In this document: one piece after another, positions 25,722 through 34,372 of the stretch
How positions within the stretch are numbered: the stretch's first letter is position 1
Layout of the letters: each line of letters opens with the position of its first letter
From: Paenibacillus_E violae
Lineage (GTDB): Bacteria > Bacillota > Bacilli > Paenibacillales > NBRC-103111
NCBI RefSeq assembly: GCF_032461945.1
Contig: NZ_JAWCUD010000011.1
Coordinates: 248,001 to 312,000 of the forward strand
Direction: 5' to 3'
DNA: 64,000 nucleotides
Notes under the pieces: generated by a model
Seen by the model: the letters and a program-made list of their open reading frames with translations, nothing else
Database searches by the model: none
Told to the model about the DNA's origin: nothing
Program-made: the position numbers and the translations under genes

Positions 25722-26522
25722 CTACATCCATCCATCGAAATGATCTTGTACAAAAAGAACCTCTTTTTCATAGTGCGCCAAGTGCCCCTCATCAACCATT
25801 TTTTTAAAGGCTGGATTCCCTGCGGCGGCACCATTTCTCAACGTATCACACAGTACTATCAAACGTTGTAGAATCCATTGCTGCAAATTATTTGGGACAG
25901 GAATTCCATACGATTCAAAAAACAAATGAATTCGCCGCCGACGCTCTGCGGCGTGTATTTCATTTTGGTATGGTACCGTTGTTTCAGAAAAGTGGTCAGG
26001 TGCGAAACTCGCAAGCGGAACCGATGTGTACAAGGTGTATGCAATGTCCCACATACGCGGTCCTGGGCCTGCCATATCAAAATCAATTAGTGCCACGGGA
26101 GCACCATTTTGAAAGACAACATTATATAATGCTGCGTCATTATGACAGATCACTTCATGTTCAGTCTCTTCAGCGTAGCTAAGTTGCCATCTGGCCTCCT
26201 TAGTAGGAGTAAACGCGTTAGTCGCATCATGGAAGCTGCGCATTAGACATGCCAAACCCACAAGAGTTTCGTCTGACCACATATAGGATTCAAGTTTCGG
26301 ATAATTGTTCCCAGGTACTACTCCAGGAATAAAAGTCAATATTTCGCGGCCAGAGCCATCGATTCCAAGAAATCTTGGTGCTCCCTCAAAACTTTTCTTT
26401 TCCAAATGAACTAGTAGTTCATGAATATTCGGACTCCAAATACCTATAGGTCGACGAACCGTGTTCGACATTCGAATTATGTGATTTACATTACCGCCAT
26501 TTAACACTTCTTCCTGAGTCAC
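25722..26522 (-). CDS. Aminoglycoside-phosphotransferase-fold kinase
   Basis: A 266-residue protein of the APH/choline-kinase superfamily. The catalytic loop CHNDAALYNVVF lies near residue 127 and the metal-binding IDFDMAGPGPRMWDIAYTLY near residue 146. The N-terminal nucleotide lobe is short, without a clear glycine loop, as in the trifolitoxin-immunity-like branch. The small-molecule substrate is unknown. Antibiotic inactivation is only one possibility for this broad family. Confidence 0.8.
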   Translation of the reverse strand: MTQEEVLNGGNVNHIIRMSNTVRRPIGIWSPNIHELLVHLEKKSFEGAPRFLGIDGSGREILTFIPGVVPGNNYPKLESYMWSDETLVGLACLMRSFHDATNAFTPTKEARWQLSYAEETEHEVICHNDAALYNVVFQNGAPVALIDFDMAGPGPRMWDIAYTLYTSVPLASFAPDHFSETTVPYQNEIHAAERRRRIHLFFESYGIPVPNNLQQWILQRLIVLCDTLRNGAAAGNPAFKKMVDEGHLAHYEKEVLFVQDHFDGWM

Positions 26523-26679
26523 TGAGTTTCATTCCTCGCTTTTACAGATATTAGTCTGTAAGTATTGGACGTACTCCCTTAATAATAACAAAATACTTCA
26601 AGGCATTTCTTATATAGAACAATTATAACTAAACTCCCTTTAGTTTAATCTCAAGGCTATATTAACAAAACCAATAACT

Positions 26680-26697
26680 GGAACCCCTTAGGGTTCC
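26680..26697. other. Perfect small hairpin, no T tail
   Basis: GGAACCC-CTTA-GGGTTCC, a 7-bp stem with a 4-base loop between two minus-strand genes. Function unknown; possibly an operator or RNA end. Confidence 0.35.
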
Positions 26698-26736
26698 GAA
26701 TATGTTCCTATTTAACGGAAGAAAAGACTAAAGCAT

Positions 26737-26773
26737 AAAAAGAGCTAAGCGCACAACCACTTAGCTCCTTTTT
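26737..26773 (-). terminator. Terminator of the sigma-54 gene
   Basis: AAAAAGAGCTAAG / CTTAGCTCCTTTTT stem with a 10-base loop, 30 bases past the stop of the sigma-54 gene. A- and T-runs on both sides allow bidirectional use. Confidence 0.8.
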
Positions 26774-26802
26774 CAATTATTCCCTTTACTAACCCTTAGT
26801 TC

Positions 26803-28116
26803 TCACACCCGCTGTTTACGAATGGAAGCGGCTGGAATAGCTAGCTCCTCCCGGTATTTGGCCACGGTTCTTCGGGAAATCCCAATTCCCTGCGTGACGA
26901 GAAGCTCAGAGATTTGTTGATCGGAGTAAGGCGCAGATTTCCGCTCTTGCGAGAAAATTTCCTTCATTTTATATTTCACCAAGGAAACTGAAACCGTGCT
27001 ACCTTGTGACGTTTGAAGTCCCATAGAAAAGAGAAATTTCATTTCGATTAACCCCTGGGGGGTCTGAATGTATTTATTTTGCACGGCACGTGAAATAGTT
27101 GACTCATGCAGCCCTAATCTCTCCGCGACACTCTTCAGATTTAAAGGCCTGAGATACGCCAAACCCATATGCAAGAAATTGTACTGTTCATCGATTAATA
27201 CCTGAATAACACGATGAAGTGTGGCATTGCGTTGTTCGATGCTTTTGATTAACCAACTGGCAGATTTGAATTTATCCCTGAGGTAAAAGGATGCATCCTC
27301 CTGCTTGTCATTCACCCATTGTGAATAGGCGGAGTTCATAGAGACACGTGGCATATACTTCGTATTCACCTGAATGGAAAACCCATTAGGCTCTCGGCGA
27401 ATATACGCATCCGGTATGATATAGCAGGGCTTCACATCAGGAGGGTAAGAGCTGCCTGGCCAAGGATTTAAAGTCTTGATATAGGCGTGTATTTTCGCAA
27501 TTTGCTGCTCTGAACGCTTCAACCTAACTCCGACCTCTTTATATCTCCCTTGAGCTAATTGGGGTAAGTAATGTTCCACACATGCCAAAGCGCCAACATC
27601 TGCCTCGCTATCCTTCCGAATCTGGATTAGCAAGCATTCTCGAACATCTCTAGCCCCAATACCTGCAGGATCTAGTGACTGCAGTGCTGCAAGGGCATCT
27701 AAGGCTACCTCCATGTTCTCCCCCAGAATTTCACAACATTCGTCCAGTTTCAGACTGAGATATCCTTTTTCATCCAGATTACCTGCAAGAAAGATTGCGA
27801 ATTTACGTACTGCCGGTGTCAGTCTTATATGAACTCGCAGTTGTGAACATACATAGTCTTGAAGTGACTGCTCATGCGCCCGTAGGAGAAGAAGCGGGTC
27901 TGTTTGTGATGCATCCAAAGATCCAGAGGAACGTATTTTACGATACAAATAGGGGGACTCTTCCACTTCAAGTATCGGATTTTCTACGGACTGTTCTAGC
28001 AAGAATTGATTTAGCTCATACCCGGATAGTTGCAAAATATGAATAGATTGTCTTAACTCCGGTGTCATTGCCAATTTAACCTGCTGGGACTGTTTCTGTT
28101 GCATACTCATGGACAT
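26803..28116 (-). CDS. rpoN: RNA polymerase sigma-54 factor
   Basis: About 437 residues (called sigL in Bacillus). The N-terminal Gln-rich activator-interaction region reads QQKQSQQVKLAMTPELRQSI and continues IHILQLSGYELNQFL. A core-binding region lies in the middle (LDPAGIGARDVRECLLIQI). The C-terminal DNA-binding part has the helix-turn-helix LKSVAERLGLHESTISRAVQ and a RpoN box, ISRRTVAKYREELAIP, near the end. I chose the ATG at 28116, ten bases after AAAGGAGG; the frame is open further upstream but that part overlaps the malic enzyme gene. It lies beside a cluster with four perfect -24/-12 promoters and one sigma-54 activator gene. Confidence 0.94.
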   Translation of the reverse strand: MSMSMQQKQSQQVKLAMTPELRQSIHILQLSGYELNQFLLEQSVENPILEVEESPYLYRKIRSSGSLDASQTDPLLLLRAHEQSLQDYVCSQLRVHIRLTPAVRKFAIFLAGNLDEKGYLSLKLDECCEILGENMEVALDALAALQSLDPAGIGARDVRECLLIQIRKDSEADVGALACVEHYLPQLAQGRYKEVGVRLKRSEQQIAKIHAYIKTLNPWPGSSYPPDVKPCYIIPDAYIRREPNGFSIQVNTKYMPRVSMNSAYSQWVNDKQEDASFYLRDKFKSASWLIKSIEQRNATLHRVIQVLIDEQYNFLHMGLAYLRPLNLKSVAERLGLHESTISRAVQNKYIQTPQGLIEMKFLFSMGLQTSQGSTVSVSLVKYKMKEIFSQERKSAPYSDQQISELLVTQGIGISRRTVAKYREELAIPAASIRKQRV

Positions 28117-28165
28117 CTCGCTCATCCTCCTTTGTGTCGGGTGGGTATGGACTACTAATCGAAAA

Positions 28166-29596
28166 TTAACGGAATTCCCTTGGGATCCGTCTCGCAATTC
28201 CTGTAGAAATTGCCGCCTGTACAACGCGATCTCTCACTCTTTTGACCACTTGATCATTAAAAACACTCGGTATAATATATTGTTTACTTAACTCATCCGC
28301 TGTGACAATTGAAGCAATGGCTTCTGCAGCTGCCAGCTTCATCTCTTCATTGATGTCCGAAGCACGACAATCCAATGCACCTCGGAACATCCCAGGGAAG
28401 CAAAGCACGTTATTAATCTGATTCGGATAATCCGAACGACCCGTAGCTACGACAGCAACAATATCTTCGATGAGATCAGGAATAATTTCTGGCGTAGGAT
28501 TGGCCATTGCAAAAACGATTGGATCCTCTGCCATACTTTGTACATGTTCCCTTTTCAGAATACCGCCAGCAGAGACGCCGACAAATACATCAGCACCCAT
28601 CAAAGCGTCTTGTAAACTTCCCTCACGTAAGAATGGATTCGTATGCTCAGCATACCATTGTTTCATAGGATTGGTATAGGTTTCCGTGCGAATGAGTATC
28701 CCTTCGACGTCTACCCCTACCAAATCCTTCACCCCTGCTGCTAGCAAAATTTTACTGACAGCGATGCCTGCTGCGCCTATCCCAGCTATAACAACACGCA
28801 CTTCGTGAATCGATTTCTTCGCTAATTTCAGTGCATTAATTAAACCCGCATACACCACCACTGCCGTCCCATGCTGATCATCATGAAAGACGGGAATATC
28901 TAGCTCCTTGCGAAGTCTCTCTTCAATTTCAAAACAACGGGGTGAGGATATATCCTCCAAATTAATACCGCCGAAGGCCGTTGAAATATGCTTAATAGTT
29001 GTAATAATTGCTTCGGTATCTTGCGTCTCTAGGCAAATCGGGAACGCATCTACATCACCCAATTGTTTAAAAAGCATTGCTTTTCCTTCCATTACAGGCA
29101 TTGCCGCTCTCGGCCCAATATTGCCTAGCCCAAGAACCGCGCTGCCGTCTGAAATAACAGCAACCATACTCCGTTTAATCGTTAGGCTGAAGGCTTTATT
29201 CGGGTCCTCATAGATTGCCATACTCACCCTTGCAACATCCGGCGTGTACACTCGCGATAGATCATCACGATTTTGAATCGGCGTTTTGGGAATAACCGAA
29301 ATCTTACCACCAAGATGCAATAAGAAGGTACGATCGGAAATATGTACCACTTTGACGCCGGGCGTTTTTTTCAAAGCATCAGTCAAATCTGTCGGCGTAA
29401 CAGAATCCGGCATATGGACTGTGATATCCCGAACTGTAACACCTCCGCCGTTACTTATGATATCAATCGCTGTGATATCACCGCCGACCGCTGCCAAGGA
29501 TGTAACAGCTTCACCGAAGGCCATGCGATCAACCTTCATTTCTAACCGAATAATAACACTATTTCCCCGATAGTTCGTCGACAGTGACTTTTCCAT
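28166..29596 (-). CDS. NAD(P)-dependent malic enzyme with ACT domain
   Basis: About 476 residues. An N-terminal ACT-type regulatory domain (about residues 10-85, VIIRLEMKVDRMAFGEAVTS) precedes the catalytic part. Substrate and metal motifs include SDGSAVLGLGNIGPRAAMPV and PVFHDDQHGTAVVV, and the cofactor fold has VVIAGIGAAGIAVSKILL. It converts malate to pyruvate and CO2. The start is the ATG at 29596 behind a GGAGG site. A minus-strand -24/-12 element lies 55-70 bases upstream, so it is probably sigma-54 dependent and drains fumarate/malate made from aspartate degradation. Confidence 0.92.
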   Translation of the reverse strand: MEKSLSTNYRGNSVIIRLEMKVDRMAFGEAVTSLAAVGGDITAIDIISNGGGVTVRDITVHMPDSVTPTDLTDALKKTPGVKVVHISDRTFLLHLGGKISVIPKTPIQNRDDLSRVYTPDVARVSMAIYEDPNKAFSLTIKRSMVAVISDGSAVLGLGNIGPRAAMPVMEGKAMLFKQLGDVDAFPICLETQDTEAIITTIKHISTAFGGINLEDISSPRCFEIEERLRKELDIPVFHDDQHGTAVVVYAGLINALKLAKKSIHEVRVVIAGIGAAGIAVSKILLAAGVKDLVGVDVEGILIRTETYTNPMKQWYAEHTNPFLREGSLQDALMGADVFVGVSAGGILKREHVQSMAEDPIVFAMANPTPEIIPDLIEDIVAVVATGRSDYPNQINNVLCFPGMFRGALDCRASDINEEMKLAAAEAIASIVTADELSKQYIIPSVFNDQVVKRVRDRVVQAAISTGIARRIPREFR

Positions 29597-29649
29597 TTGT
29601 ATTTTCGATTCCTCCTTAGGTGTAGGCAAGGAAGGCCTACCTACTTCTA

Positions 29650-29665
29650 AGCAAAAACGATGCCA
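29650..29665 (-). promoter_or_regulatory. Sigma-54 promoter of the malic enzyme gene
   Basis: On the minus strand TGGCAT-CGTTT-TTGCT, a perfect -24/-12 element with the GG and GC dinucleotides at the right distance. Confidence 0.85.
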
Positions 29666-29733
29666 ACAGAAGGCGTTACGATTCCCCATTGAATTAAATA
29701 TCATTGAAATAGGAATAGACGCTTTTATGGTGA

Positions 29734-29748
29734 TTATTGGTTGTTAAT
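29734..29748. promoter_or_regulatory. Candidate activator site between divergent sigma-54 promoters
   Basis: TTATTGGTTGTTAAT matches TTAATGGTTTTTAAT at 40641 at 13 of 15 positions. It lies about 70 bases from each of the two divergent -24/-12 elements, a usual distance for an enhancer site. Confidence 0.45.
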
Positions 29749-29804
29749 AATGAATCCCCCCCAATAAGAACATCTCAAATAAATGAAATCACGCATATTC
29801 CAAG

Positions 29805-29820
29805 TGGCACGCTTTTTGCT
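29805..29820 (+). promoter_or_regulatory. Sigma-54 promoter of the amidohydrolase-arginase-cyanophycinase operon
   Basis: TGGCAC-GCTTT-TTGCT, a perfect -24/-12 consensus, 57 bases upstream of the ATG at 29878. Confidence 0.9.
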
Positions 29821-29877
29821 AGAGAAAGTAATTAGCAGTCCCCTGCCTCATTTGCCCACAGAAAGAAGGAAGCATGC

Positions 29878-31065
29878 ATGGAAAAGGAAAAGATAGCTTC
29901 ATTTATTGAAACAAATAAGGACATATGGATTCATGCCGCCCGAACCATTTGGGAAAATCCAGAGCTCGGACATCAAGAATTTAAAGCGTGTGAGCTGCTC
30001 ACTCAATTATTGAAGTCCCACGGATTTCATGTTAAGACCGGCACCTCCGGTTTACCGACAGCCTTTCAAGCTATATATTCCTCTACAGTTCCTGGACCTA
30101 CCATTGCTTATTTAGCCGAATATGATGCATTACCTGAGATTGGACACGCATGCGGACACAATCTCATTGGTGTAATGAGCGTAACCGCTGCAATCGCTTT
30201 AAAGAAAGCCGTTGATCAGTTTGGCGGAACAGTCATCGTTTTTGGAACCCCTGCGGAAGAAACTAGCGGTGGGAAAGTTACGATGGCGGAGCAAGGTCTA
30301 TTCGATGCCGTCGATGCCGCCCTTATGGTGCATCCATCTCAGTTCTATGAGCGTAGTGGTGTGTCCATGGCCATGGAAGCTGTTCAATTTGATTTTATCG
30401 GAAAGACTGCCCATGCTGCAGCGAGACCACAAGATGGTATTAATGCGCTAGATGCGGTTATTCAAACATTCAATGCCATTAACGCCCTTCGCCAGCATAT
30501 GACATCAGATGTTCGAATTCACGGTATTATTACACATGGCGGTACTGCTGCGAATGTTGTCCCCGACCATGGACAGGCGCAATTTTATGTTCGAACTCGA
30601 ACAAAGAGCACACTCGGGACCATGGTTGAAAAAGTTAAAGACTGCGCACGAGCAGCAGCGCTTGCGACAGGGACAACATTACAGATATCCAATTACGAGC
30701 TCGGATATGATAATCTAATTACCAATGAAGCTTTATCTGAAGCTTTCGTTCAAAATCTCATCAATCTTGGTGTGGATCCCGCACAAATTCATCATGGGCT
30801 TGACCACGGATCCATAGATATTGGTAATGTTAGTCAACGAACGGCTGCCATACATCCCTATATTCAAATTCCTAACAGCCCCTATGGCGGACACACGATT
30901 GAGTTCAAAGATGCAGCAGGGAGCGAGAATGGCATGCAGGCTCTTTTGTTAGGTGCCAAGTCACTCGCATGGACCGGATATGATATTTTGAGCAATCCAA
31001 ATCTACTGCTTAAGATTCGTAAAGAGTTTCTTGCAACGACAACCATAACTAAGGGGGAAGTCTAA
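29878..31065 (+). CDS. M20-family amidohydrolase/dipeptidase
   Basis: A 395-residue zinc metallopeptidase-fold enzyme. Metal-binding HACGHNLIGVM lies near residue 91, PAEETSGGKV near residue 124 carries the catalytic Glu, and the lid/dimerisation domain follows (GKTAHAAARPQDGINALDAV near residue 177). Relatives remove acyl groups from amino acids or cleave aminobenzoyl-glutamate or dipeptides. It is the first gene of the operon and overlaps the arginase start by one base (TAATG). Given arginase and cyanophycinase after it, a dipeptide or N-acyl-arginine substrate is an attractive inference. Confidence 0.85.
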   Translation: MEKEKIASFIETNKDIWIHAARTIWENPELGHQEFKACELLTQLLKSHGFHVKTGTSGLPTAFQAIYSSTVPGPTIAYLAEYDALPEIGHACGHNLIGVMSVTAAIALKKAVDQFGGTVIVFGTPAEETSGGKVTMAEQGLFDAVDAALMVHPSQFYERSGVSMAMEAVQFDFIGKTAHAAARPQDGINALDAVIQTFNAINALRQHMTSDVRIHGIITHGGTAANVVPDHGQAQFYVRTRTKSTLGTMVEKVKDCARAAALATGTTLQISNYELGYDNLITNEALSEAFVQNLINLGVDPAQIHHGLDHGSIDIGNVSQRTAAIHPYIQIPNSPYGGHTIEFKDAAGSENGMQALLLGAKSLAWTGYDILSNPNLLLKIRKEFLATTTITKGEV

Positions 31066-31982
31066 TGAGCATGCGACCAAAAATTGCAACGATAACTGTC
31101 CAATTTGATCTTGGAGCAGGTCGACGTGGTGCCAGCCAAGGCCCCAAGTCTATTTTACAGGCGGGTTTACTTCGCAGTATCCAAAAAATGGATTTGTCCA
31201 TCGATGATATAACGGTTATCAGCTTAGGTGAGGTAGCTGCAACAGCTTTAGATGTAGAACAAGATATTACCAATCTGAATTATCTGGCAGAGGTCATAAC
31301 CATTAACACTCAACTAGCCGAACAGGTGTCTCAAACCGTTGAACGAGGCGAATTTCCGCTAATCATTGGTGGCGATCATAGCATATCTATTGGCACACTT
31401 GCTGGGCTTTCCACACGCCACAAGAATTTAGGTGTCATTTGGATCGATGCTCATTCCGATCTTAACACCGCCGTTACGAGTCCCTCCGGCAACATTCACG
31501 GTATGTCACTCGCTGTTAGCTTAGGCATTGGGCACCCCCTATTGACGGAAATGAGAGGCTTACAGCCGAAATTGAAGCCTGAAAATATCGTCCTTATTGG
31601 CTGTCGTTCCCTGGATGAAGGAGAGAAAAAGCTCATTAGATCACTGGGAATTAAATGTTTTACCATGTACGATATTGACCGCAAAGGAATGGCACAAGTG
31701 ATGCAAGAAGCCATTGATTATCTTAAAGAGCGTACGGATGGCGTTCACGTTAGCTATGACATCGATTCTCTGGATCCAAACGAAGCGCCTGGTACAGGCA
31801 CCACAGTGAAAGGCGGACTCCAGTTCCGAGAAGCCCATCTTGCTCTAGAAATGCTGCATGAAGCAGGCATTGTCACTTCCGCTGAATTCGTTGAAGTGAA
31901 TCCATTGCTCGATGTGAATAATAAAACCTCCCAATTAGCAGTTGGATTAATTAGCTCTTTATTAGGAAAGCAAATTTTATAA
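31065..31982 (+). CDS. rocF: Arginase
   Basis: A 305-residue binuclear-manganese hydrolase that splits arginine into ornithine and urea. Metal-ligand motifs are all present: GGDHSISIGT near residue 102, IDAHSDLNT near residue 126 and SYDIDSLDPNEAPGTGT near residue 231. The C-terminal EFVEVNPLLDVNNKTSQLA is typical of the family. The ATG overlaps the stop of the amidohydrolase gene. With the aminotransferase at 42895 it forms the arginase route from arginine to glutamate semialdehyde. Confidence 0.94.
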   Translation: MSMRPKIATITVQFDLGAGRRGASQGPKSILQAGLLRSIQKMDLSIDDITVISLGEVAATALDVEQDITNLNYLAEVITINTQLAEQVSQTVERGEFPLIIGGDHSISIGTLAGLSTRHKNLGVIWIDAHSDLNTAVTSPSGNIHGMSLAVSLGIGHPLLTEMRGLQPKLKPENIVLIGCRSLDEGEKKLIRSLGIKCFTMYDIDRKGMAQVMQEAIDYLKERTDGVHVSYDIDSLDPNEAPGTGTTVKGGLQFREAHLALEMLHEAGIVTSAEFVEVNPLLDVNNKTSQLAVGLISSLLGKQIL

Positions 31983-31983
31983 A

Positions 31984-32934
31984 ATGGATAATAGGAAGCA
32001 TTTAAGATTAGGAACCACCCTCTTTGGTGGAGGCCACTTATTGGACGACAACAAAGCCGTTTGGGGAACGCTTTATGATGCCGCAGTGGGAGGCGGTTTA
32101 TCCAGCATGGGCGTAGAACAGCAAGTAAAACCAAACAGAAAACCGCGAATTGCTGTGCTCTGCTCGGCTGCACCGAGCTTGCAGGCCGCAAAACTGGCTT
32201 ATCATGTTGATGATTGCGGCTTTTCAGGCTATGGCAAGCTGTTTCAAAAGTATGGCTTTGAACCACTATTCATTCCGATCGCCATCGATAACTACCAGAG
32301 GGCTGCATATGATGATGTATACATCGAGTTAATCGCCAATGTACAAGCGGTTTGGCTAAATGGCGGGGATCAAGCTAAGCATGCTCGATGCCTTCTCACT
32401 GATGAAGGTGAGGACACCCCTCTGCTGCGGGCAGTCCGCGAGGTCTATCATCGCGGAGGGGTCGTTGCAGGGTCAAGTGCAGGTGCATCCGTCCAAGGTA
32501 CGTGGACGTATGGCGAGGGAACCCTGAGCGGTTATCGCGCAGGATTGGGGTTAGTGCACAAGTCGATCGCAAGCGCGACGCTTGTCGTCGAGGGGCAGCC
32601 TGATGTCGGCGGCTGCATGAAGGGCTTTGGCTTCGCGAGCGAGCTTAATGCTTGCGTGGATACGCACTTCCGCGAGCGAAGCCGGGAAGTACGGCTGCCC
32701 TTGGCTGTTCGCTCCTTGAACAGCAGGTTTGGGATCGGCGTGGATGAGAACACGGCGATCTTGATCCGGGCTGGACTAGGCAGTGTCGTTGGAGAGAATC
32801 AGGTACGGATTCTTGTAAACGAGCAGGCCAGCCGCCTTGGCCTGGGGTATTCCCTGCGGGCAGGGGATACGTTTGATTTTAACCTGTGCGTCGCCCGAGA
32901 CCCACAGGGGGGCTTGTTAGTACCAAGTAGTTGA
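31984..32934 (+). CDS. Cyanophycinase-like serine peptidase (family S51)
   Basis: A 316-residue S51-family protein. VWLNGGDQAKHARCLL near residue 123 and the nucleophile-elbow motif AGSSAGASVQGTW (Ser near residue 165) match cyanophycinases, which cut cyanophycin into beta-aspartyl-arginine dipeptides. LFGGGHLL near residue 13 is the usual start of the fold. No signal peptide is visible, so it acts in the cytoplasm or on internal substrate. It follows arginase by two bases. A related peptidase with another Asp/Arg substrate cannot be excluded. Confidence 0.85.
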   Translation: MDNRKHLRLGTTLFGGGHLLDDNKAVWGTLYDAAVGGGLSSMGVEQQVKPNRKPRIAVLCSAAPSLQAAKLAYHVDDCGFSGYGKLFQKYGFEPLFIPIAIDNYQRAAYDDVYIELIANVQAVWLNGGDQAKHARCLLTDEGEDTPLLRAVREVYHRGGVVAGSSAGASVQGTWTYGEGTLSGYRAGLGLVHKSIASATLVVEGQPDVGGCMKGFGFASELNACVDTHFRERSREVRLPLAVRSLNSRFGIGVDENTAILIRAGLGSVVGENQVRILVNEQASRLGLGYSLRAGDTFDFNLCVARDPQGGLLVPSS

Positions 32935-32977
32935 GAATTACAAACTATCGTAATTAATTATTCATATCGTTGTGAAG

Positions 32978-33035
32978 TGCCCCCGCTGTTCCTAGCTCAG
33001 CAAACGCTGATGGCTAGGGAGGCGGCTTATTTATT
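32978..33035 (+). terminator. Terminator after the cyanophycinase gene
   Basis: A long stem: CCTAGC-TCAGC pairs with GCTGA-TG-GCTAGG around AAAC, extended by CCCCCGC / GGCGG, and followed by TTATTTATTT. Confidence 0.8.
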
Positions 33036-33086
33036 TCCTGGGAAGTCAACTCACAAAAACACAATGAGCCTCTCATGAAGAGAGAC

Positions 33087-33306
33087 TCACCCAAGGTCAA
33101 AGCATATTCCTAGATCATGATTATAAGGTTTATTCCACAAACCTTCATTCGCAAAGCATTCGAATACATCGGCGGCATTGCGCAGTATTTTGAGCGACTT
33201 CAGCAAGTTAAAGACTAGCACTGGTTCCATCACTTCAGCTCAAATTGTCCCGCTTCGCAAGCTAAGCAAATCGTGTGATCGTTACCGATGTCGGCGATAG
33301 GCGTAA
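33087..33306 (-). pseudogene. Aspartase (ansB/aspA) C-terminal remnant
   Basis: Directly after the asparaginase gene the minus strand reads IGNDHTICLACEAGQFELK, then in a shifted frame MEPVLVFNLLKSLKI. Together these match the highly conserved aspartate ammonia-lyase block GNDHTICLASEAGQLELN-VMEPVLVFNLL. One base is missing at 33231 (the AAGTGATGG junction). Most of the enzyme before this block and all after it are gone. Asparaginase followed by aspartase is the ansAB order known in Bacillus, so the pathway once continued to fumarate here. Confidence 0.85.
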
Positions 33307-33319
33307 GAAGGAAATCATG

Positions 33320-34372
33320 TTATTTCGCCCCCTTTTCAAAATGAAGAGAGAACACCGGCTCTATGCCACCAACAATATGCCTGTTGCGATTTCTCACCGG
33401 TGGGTAATGGTACGCTTGGAGCAATTGCTTCTCACTTTGATTAAGAAAACCGAGTTGTGCGAGTGTTTCAATGGCAGCTGGGTAGGCTGCCCGATAATTG
33501 CCATCATCAATTTTAAGTGCGATGCCAATCCCTTTATCCACGAGCCCCATACAATATACACCTTCAGCTCCCCCCTTAGCAATAATGCGTTGCGGAAGCG
33601 CATTAATTAAATCCGTACATAGCACATCCAATCCGCCGACCATTTCCGGTTGTTCCATCATAGCGGCCGCAATTTGTCTCACAGCTAATTTCAACGAATA
33701 ACTCTCGATACTATTCGGATTGGCAAATAACTGAAAGACACGCGCTAATTTATACAGAGGTAAGCCAAACGTCGGTAAATCACAGCCATCCGTTCCAATT
33801 TCAATTTCCTCCGGCGCCAATTCGGCTAATTCACAAAGCGTATGAAAAACACGTTGTTGAACCGGGTGCTCAAGCTCGCCATAACGGGCTATATCGCTGT
33901 GCAAATGAAGAGCAAGCGCCAACATGCCTGCATGCTTCCCCGAACAGTTATTGTGCACCGCTGTGGGTTTTTTCCCTTGTGCCAGCAACGCCTCGTAGCT
34001 GGCGCCATCGTAAGGTGCATGTGCACCGCAACACAGACGGTGTTCATCAAGTCCAATCCGCGATAGCAAAGAATGGACCGCTTCAACGTGCCTTTCTTCT
34101 CCATTATGCGAGCCGCAGCAAATGGCGATATCCTTGGCGCTCATCAAGAATCGTTCCGCTGCGCCAGAATGAACGAGCGGTATCGCCTGAAGCGGTTTCA
34201 ACGTCGAGCGAGCAAATGTGAGGCGCCTTGGGTCACCCAGGCTTGCGATAAGCTGACCCGAAGCATCCACAACGGCGATATGACCCGTGTGCTCGCTTTC
34301 GATTCTATTTCCTCTTTTGACAACGACTAACCTTTCCCCCACAGGCCTCACCCCTTTATTAGTTTCTTTCAT
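33320..34372 (-). CDS. L-asparaginase, thermolabile/Rhizobium type
   Basis: About 350 residues of the asparaginase family distinct from E. coli AnsA/B. Motifs include RSTLKPLQAIPLVHSGAAER, ICCGSHNGEERHVEAV near residue 85, CGAHAPYD, and HNNCSGKHAGMLALA near residue 140, which carry the Cys/Ser/Lys active-site residues of this family. The ATG at 34372 overlaps the stop of oppF (ATGA), so it is the last complete gene of the importer operon. It releases aspartate and ammonia from asparagine, and conceivably acts on beta-aspartyl compounds. Confidence 0.88.
   Translation of the reverse strand: MKETNKGVRPVGERLVVVKRGNRIESEHTGHIAVVDASGQLIASLGDPRRLTFARSTLKPLQAIPLVHSGAAERFLMSAKDIAICCGSHNGEERHVEAVHSLLSRIGLDEHRLCCGAHAPYDGASYEALLAQGKKPTAVHNNCSGKHAGMLALALHLHSDIARYGELEHPVQQRVFHTLCELAELAPEEIEIGTDGCDLPTFGLPLYKLARVFQLFANPNSIESYSLKLAVRQIAAAMMEQPEMVGGLDVLCTDLINALPQRIIAKGGAEGVYCMGLVDKGIGIALKIDDGNYRAAYPAAIETLAQLGFLNQSEKQLLQAYHYPPVRNRNRHIVGGIEPVFSLHFEKGAK

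Noticed and set aside
28117..28224. Longer N-terminus for the sigma-54 protein
   Set aside because: The extra 36 codons overlap the malic enzyme gene and lie upstream of the ribosome binding site used for the ATG at 28116.
33064..33091. Second terminator after the cyanophycinase gene
   Set aside because: A small stem (TGAG-CTCTC / GAGAG-CTCA) with a mismatch and no T tract; it overlaps the end of the aspartase remnant frame.
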